A model generated the notes under the pieces. The model searched no databases and was not told the origin of the DNA. It was given only the letters and a program-made list of their open reading frames with translations. Shown one piece after another: positions 60,990 to 64,000 of a stretch of 64,000 nt of DNA (positions are counted from its first letter, which is position 1; each line of letters starts with the position of its first letter). The stretch comes from an uncultured Alphaproteobacteria bacterium. Lineage in GTDB: Bacteria > Pseudomonadota > Alphaproteobacteria > GCA-2731375. The position numbers and the translations under genes are program-made. The stretch spans positions 450,557-514,556 of the forward strand of contig CATOSZ010000003.1 in assembly GCA_951812805.1 (NCBI GenBank), given 5' to 3'.

Positions 60990-63900
60990 ATGAGTGATTC
61001 GACAACGGGTGATCCGACAACAGGTGATCCGACAAAGACAGGCGCAGCGGCAAGCCAGTCCGCGACGATGCTGGAATTCGCCGTTTCCCACGCGCCGACG
61101 ATCTTCTATGTCGCCCGCCTCGACGGCGCGCAAGCCATCACCTTCATCTCCGAGAATGTGGAAAATTTGACCGGCCACCGGGCCGCCGATTTCCTGGCGA
61201 GCGAGGGTTACGGCCGGGGTTTCATCCACCCTGACGACCTGCCGGACTACCAGGCGAACTTGGACCGGCTGCCGACCGCGCGCACATTGACGCACGAGTA
61301 CCGTTTCCGCGGCCGGGACGGCGACTATCGCTGGTACCGGGACGAATTGCGCCTGGCCGAGGCGGACACCTTCGTCGGCTGCATGATCGACGTCACCCGC
61401 GAGAAGGAGCACGAGCAGCGCCTGGTCGCCAGCGAGGCCGTCAAATCCGCCATCGTCGCCACGACGGTGAGCGCCATCATCGTCGCCGACGGCGAGGGCC
61501 GCATCCTGGAATTCAACGAGGCCGCGGTGGCCATGTTCGGCCACACACGGGCAGCGGCACTCGGCCGCACGGTCGGCGAGCTGATCGTGCCAGACCATCA
61601 CCGCGAGCGGCACGAGGCCGCGTTCCAGCGCCGTGTCGCCGGCCTGGCGGAACACGAGATCGGTCGCCAGCTGGAACTCGAAGCGCGCCGGGCCGACGGC
61701 AGCCTGTTGCCGATCGAGCTGTCGATATCCCGCACCGAGGTCGACGGCCAGGTGATCTTCGTCGCCGTCATCAACGATCTGAGCGAGCGGATCGCCGCCG
61801 AGCGTGAGCGCGAGCGCCTCGCCCGCCTGTTCCAGGACGCGGTCGAGAGCCTGAGCGGCGGCTTTTCCATCGTCGATGCCGACGGGATCCTGGTCGCCTG
61901 CAACTCGGCGCTGACGCGCAACATGAAGCTCGAGCCCGAGAATTTGATCGGCCGCCCACGCGAGGTCTTGATCGCCGAAGTGCTCAAGCGCATGCGCCGT
62001 TTCGACGGTGTCGAGATCGACGAATCACCGGACTGGCCAGCCCGGGTGGCGCGCGGGATCGATGCCGCCGGTGACCGCGGCATCGAGGTCGAGTTCGAAG
62101 GCGGCCGCTGGGTCCTGCTGAGCAGCCAGCCGACCTCCGATGGCGGCCAGGTGACCATGGCGACGGAAATCACCCAGCTGAAGAGCGCGGAGCTGGAACT
62201 GAGGGAGAGCGAACAGCGCTTCCGCGCCGTGGTCGAGGAGAACCCGCTGCCGCTGTTCCTCGTCGATCTGGAGGCGGCGGAAATCCTCTACGCCTCGCCC
62301 GCGGCGGCCCGGATCGTCGGCCTCGACTGGCCGCTGGCCTCCGACGTGCTGGCGACCACGCTCTATGCCACGCCCGAGGAGCGCCGCGACTTCGTCGAGG
62401 AGCTGCGCCGCGCCGGCACCGTCGACGACCTGGAGACGCGCTTTCGACGCAGCGACGGCGAAGCGATCTGGGTATCGCTGTCTTCCCGGCTGATCGTCTA
62501 CCAGGGGCGCGAGGTGGCGGTGACCGGCCTCGTCGACCTCACCGTGCGCAAACGCCGCGAGGCGGAACTGCGCCAGGCGCAGGAGACGCTGGAGGATGCG
62601 ATCGAGTCCCTCTCCGAGGGCTTCGCGCTCTACGATCCCGAGGATCGCCTGGTGCTCTGCAACAAGCAGTTCCTCGCCTACAACCACATGTCGGCCGACC
62701 TGTTCCGCCCGGGCCGATCCTGGCTGGAGATTACCCGCGACTGTCTCGCGCGCGGACAGTACCCGCACGCCGTCGGCCGGGAGGACGACTGGCTGTCCGA
62801 GCGCTTGCTGGAACGCGGCAACATCGACATCGAGGAATTCCCGGTCTCCGACGGGCGTTGGTATGAGCGTTCGCTCCGCCGGACCCGCCAGGGTGGCCTC
62901 GTGCTGACCTGGCGCGAAATCACCGAGCGCAAGGAGATGCAACAGGCGCTGGAGGAGAGCGAGGCGCGCGTGCGCAAAATCCTCGAAGCGGTGCCGGCGG
63001 CGATCACGGTGAGCGACGCGGACGACGGCCGGGTGATCTTCGAGACGCCGGCGACCCGCGCGCTGTTCCGCCGTGGCGACGACGAGATCATCGACGACGG
63101 GGCCGAGCTTTATGACGACCCCCGGATCCGGGAGCGCGGCATCCGCCACCTGCGCCGGGGCGGCAGCATCGACAACGTCGAGGTCGAGTTCCGCCGCCGC
63201 GACGACAGCCGGTTCCGGGCCGCTGTTTCGGCCCGGCTGATCGACCTCGACGACGAGGAGGTCGTCGTTGCCATCGCGCTCGACCTCTCCGATCGCATCG
63301 CGTTGGAAGAGGAGCTCGCCCACCAGCGCGAGGCGCTCTATCAGAACGAGAAGTTGAGCGCGCTCGGCCAGTTGCTGGCGAGCGTGGCGCACGAACTGAA
63401 CAACCCGCTCTCGGTGCTGGTCGGGCAGGCCTTGCTGCTGAAGGAAACGACGCGCGACGCCGCGATCGGCCGGCGTGCCGACCGGATCGGCGCCGCCGCG
63501 GATCGCTGTGCCCGCATCGTCCGTACTTTCCTCGCCATGGCCCGGCGACAGCCGAACGAGCGCGTGCCGAGCGATCCCAACGAAATGCTGGAGACCGCCC
63601 TCGAAGTGACCGGCTACGCGCTGCGCGGTACCGACGTCGAGATCGATCTCTCACTCGCCGCTGCCCTGCCCCCGGTTCTCGTCGACCCGGACCAGGTCAC
63701 GCAGGTCTTCACCAACCTGATCGTGAACGCGGAACAGGCCTTGCGCCGGCGCGAGGACGGGCGACGGCTCGCCATTCGCTCGGCCCACGATGCCACTGCC
63801 GGCGAGATCGTCGTCACCGTCGAGGACAACGGTCCGGGCGTGCCGGCCAACATCCGCCGTCGCGTGTTCGAGCCTTTCTTCACCACGAAGGAGGACGGCG

Positions 63901-64000
63901 AGGGCACGGGCATCGGCCTGGCGCTCTGCCACCGGGTGCTGGAAGCGCATGGCGGGCGGATCGAGCTGGCCGACGGATACGCCGACGGCGCCCGCTTCAC
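60990..64000 (+). CDS. Multi-PAS sensor histidine kinase (3' end beyond the window)
   Basis: The open frame reads at least 1003 residues and runs off the right edge. After a short TGDPTTGDPTKTG repeat there are about six PAS domains (roughly residues 28-130, 153-265, 279-395, 410-520, 532-650, 663-765). The H box is SVAHELNNPLSVLVG with H801, followed by the N box NLIVNAEQAL, G1 box VEDNGPGVP, F box FEPFFTTK and G2 box GTGIGLAL. No membrane segment is visible, so it is probably a cytoplasmic sensor. A receiver domain may follow outside the window. Confidence 0.88.
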   Translation, partial: MSDSTTGDPTTGDPTKTGAAASQSATMLEFAVSHAPTIFYVARLDGAQAITFISENVENLTGHRAADFLASEGYGRGFIHPDDLPDYQANLDRLPTARTLTHEYRFRGRDGDYRWYRDELRLAEADTFVGCMIDVTREKEHEQRLVASEAVKSAIVATTVSAIIVADGEGRILEFNEAAVAMFGHTRAAALGRTVGELIVPDHHRERHEAAFQRRVAGLAEHEIGRQLELEARRADGSLLPIELSISRTEVDGQVIFVAVINDLSERIAAERERERLARLFQDAVESLSGGFSIVDADGILVACNSALTRNMKLEPENLIGRPREVLIAEVLKRMRRFDGVEIDESPDWPARVARGIDAAGDRGIEVEFEGGRWVLLSSQPTSDGGQVTMATEITQLKSAELELRESEQRFRAVVEENPLPLFLVDLEAAEILYASPAAARIVGLDWPLASDVLATTLYATPEERRDFVEELRRAGTVDDLETRFRRSDGEAIWVSLSSRLIVYQGREVAVTGLVDLTVRKRREAELRQAQETLEDAIESLSEGFALYDPEDRLVLCNKQFLAYNHMSADLFRPGRSWLEITRDCLARGQYPHAVGREDDWLSERLLERGNIDIEEFPVSDGRWYERSLRRTRQGGLVLTWREITERKEMQQALEESEARVRKILEAVPAAITVSDADDGRVIFETPATRALFRRGDDEIIDDGAELYDDPRIRERGIRHLRRGGSIDNVEVEFRRRDDSRFRAAVSARLIDLDDEEVVVAIALDLSDRIALEEELAHQREALYQNEKLSALGQLLASVAHELNNPLSVLVGQALLLKETTRDAAIGRRADRIGAAADRCARIVRTFLAMARRQPNERVPSDPNEMLETALEVTGYALRGTDVEIDLSLAAALPPVLVDPDQVTQVFTNLIVNAEQALRRREDGRRLAIRSAHDATAGEIVVTVEDNGPGVPANIRRRVFEPFFTTKEDGEGTGIGLALCHRVLEAHGGRIELADGYADGARF

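Overview
The window is a GC-rich, gene-dense bacterial chromosome segment. It carries 63 intact or window-truncated protein genes and one probable gene remnant, and I see no rRNA, tRNA, CRISPR array or intact transposase. The gene content points to an alphaproteobacterium, probably Rhodospirillales-like. The signs are an Irr-type Fur regulator, a DUF1127 protein, a multi-PAS histidine kinase, and many solute-catabolism genes (Rieske oxygenase, BKACE, PhyH dioxygenases, MaoC, P450, fumarylacetoacetase-like). The lineage call is inference from gene content only.

Layout. 1-2.2 kb: two paralogous ketopantoate-reductase-like genes and a DUF6166 protein in one overlapping operon. 2.3-5.0 kb: a lower-GC patch with four copies (plus a half copy) of a palindromic GGGGTCAAGTCTTGC repeat, interspersed with a GNAT acetyltransferase, a probable LysR remnant and a GST. 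5.0-10.5 kb: GAF protein, PuuE-like deacetylase, amidase, ureidoglycolate-lyase-like protein, AraC regulator and a Tat-exported isochorismatase-type hydrolase. 10.6-16 kb: P450 overlapping a GlcD/GlcF-type FAD/Fe-S fusion, divergent from a serine-glyoxylate-type aminotransferase. 16-28 kb: ArsR, UspA, FAH, GST, DUF35 plus a tyrosine-substituted thiolase-fold partner, DHA2 transporter, MetE-like, myo-inositol-phosphate synthase, and a gamma-butyrobetaine-hydroxylase/BKACE pair that suggests carnitine metabolism.

28-33 kb: B12-type radical SAM protein, MFS transporter, a fluoroacetate-dehalogenase-like hydrolase and an AraC regulator. 33-37 kb: a periplasmic redox cluster (cytochrome P460, DUF4142 lipoprotein, cupredoxin, DM13 protein, membrane protein) with a UDG-like gene embedded. 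37-40 kb: Rieske oxygenase alpha/beta pair and an EamA transporter. 40-42.8 kb: a chemoreceptor with three tandem CHASE3-like sensor repeats. 43-47.4 kb: an iron/peroxide-type module (Irr, short rubrerythrin, CCG-domain Fe-S protein, DUF3501) with a readable promoter.

47.4-60.4 kb: PhyH dioxygenase, NatAB-like ABC exporter, Crp/Fnr regulator, HisD/HpsN-like dehydrogenase, PHP phosphoesterase; then a PhyH / hydroxyacid oxidase / enoyl-CoA hydratase / PhoD operon, a MaoC pair with a membrane protein, and a DUF1932-type dehydrogenase. 60.5-64 kb: DUF1127 protein and a six-PAS histidine kinase that runs off the right edge. Many genes are translationally coupled: at least five junctions use a GTGA overlap in which a GTG start shares bases with the preceding TGA stop.
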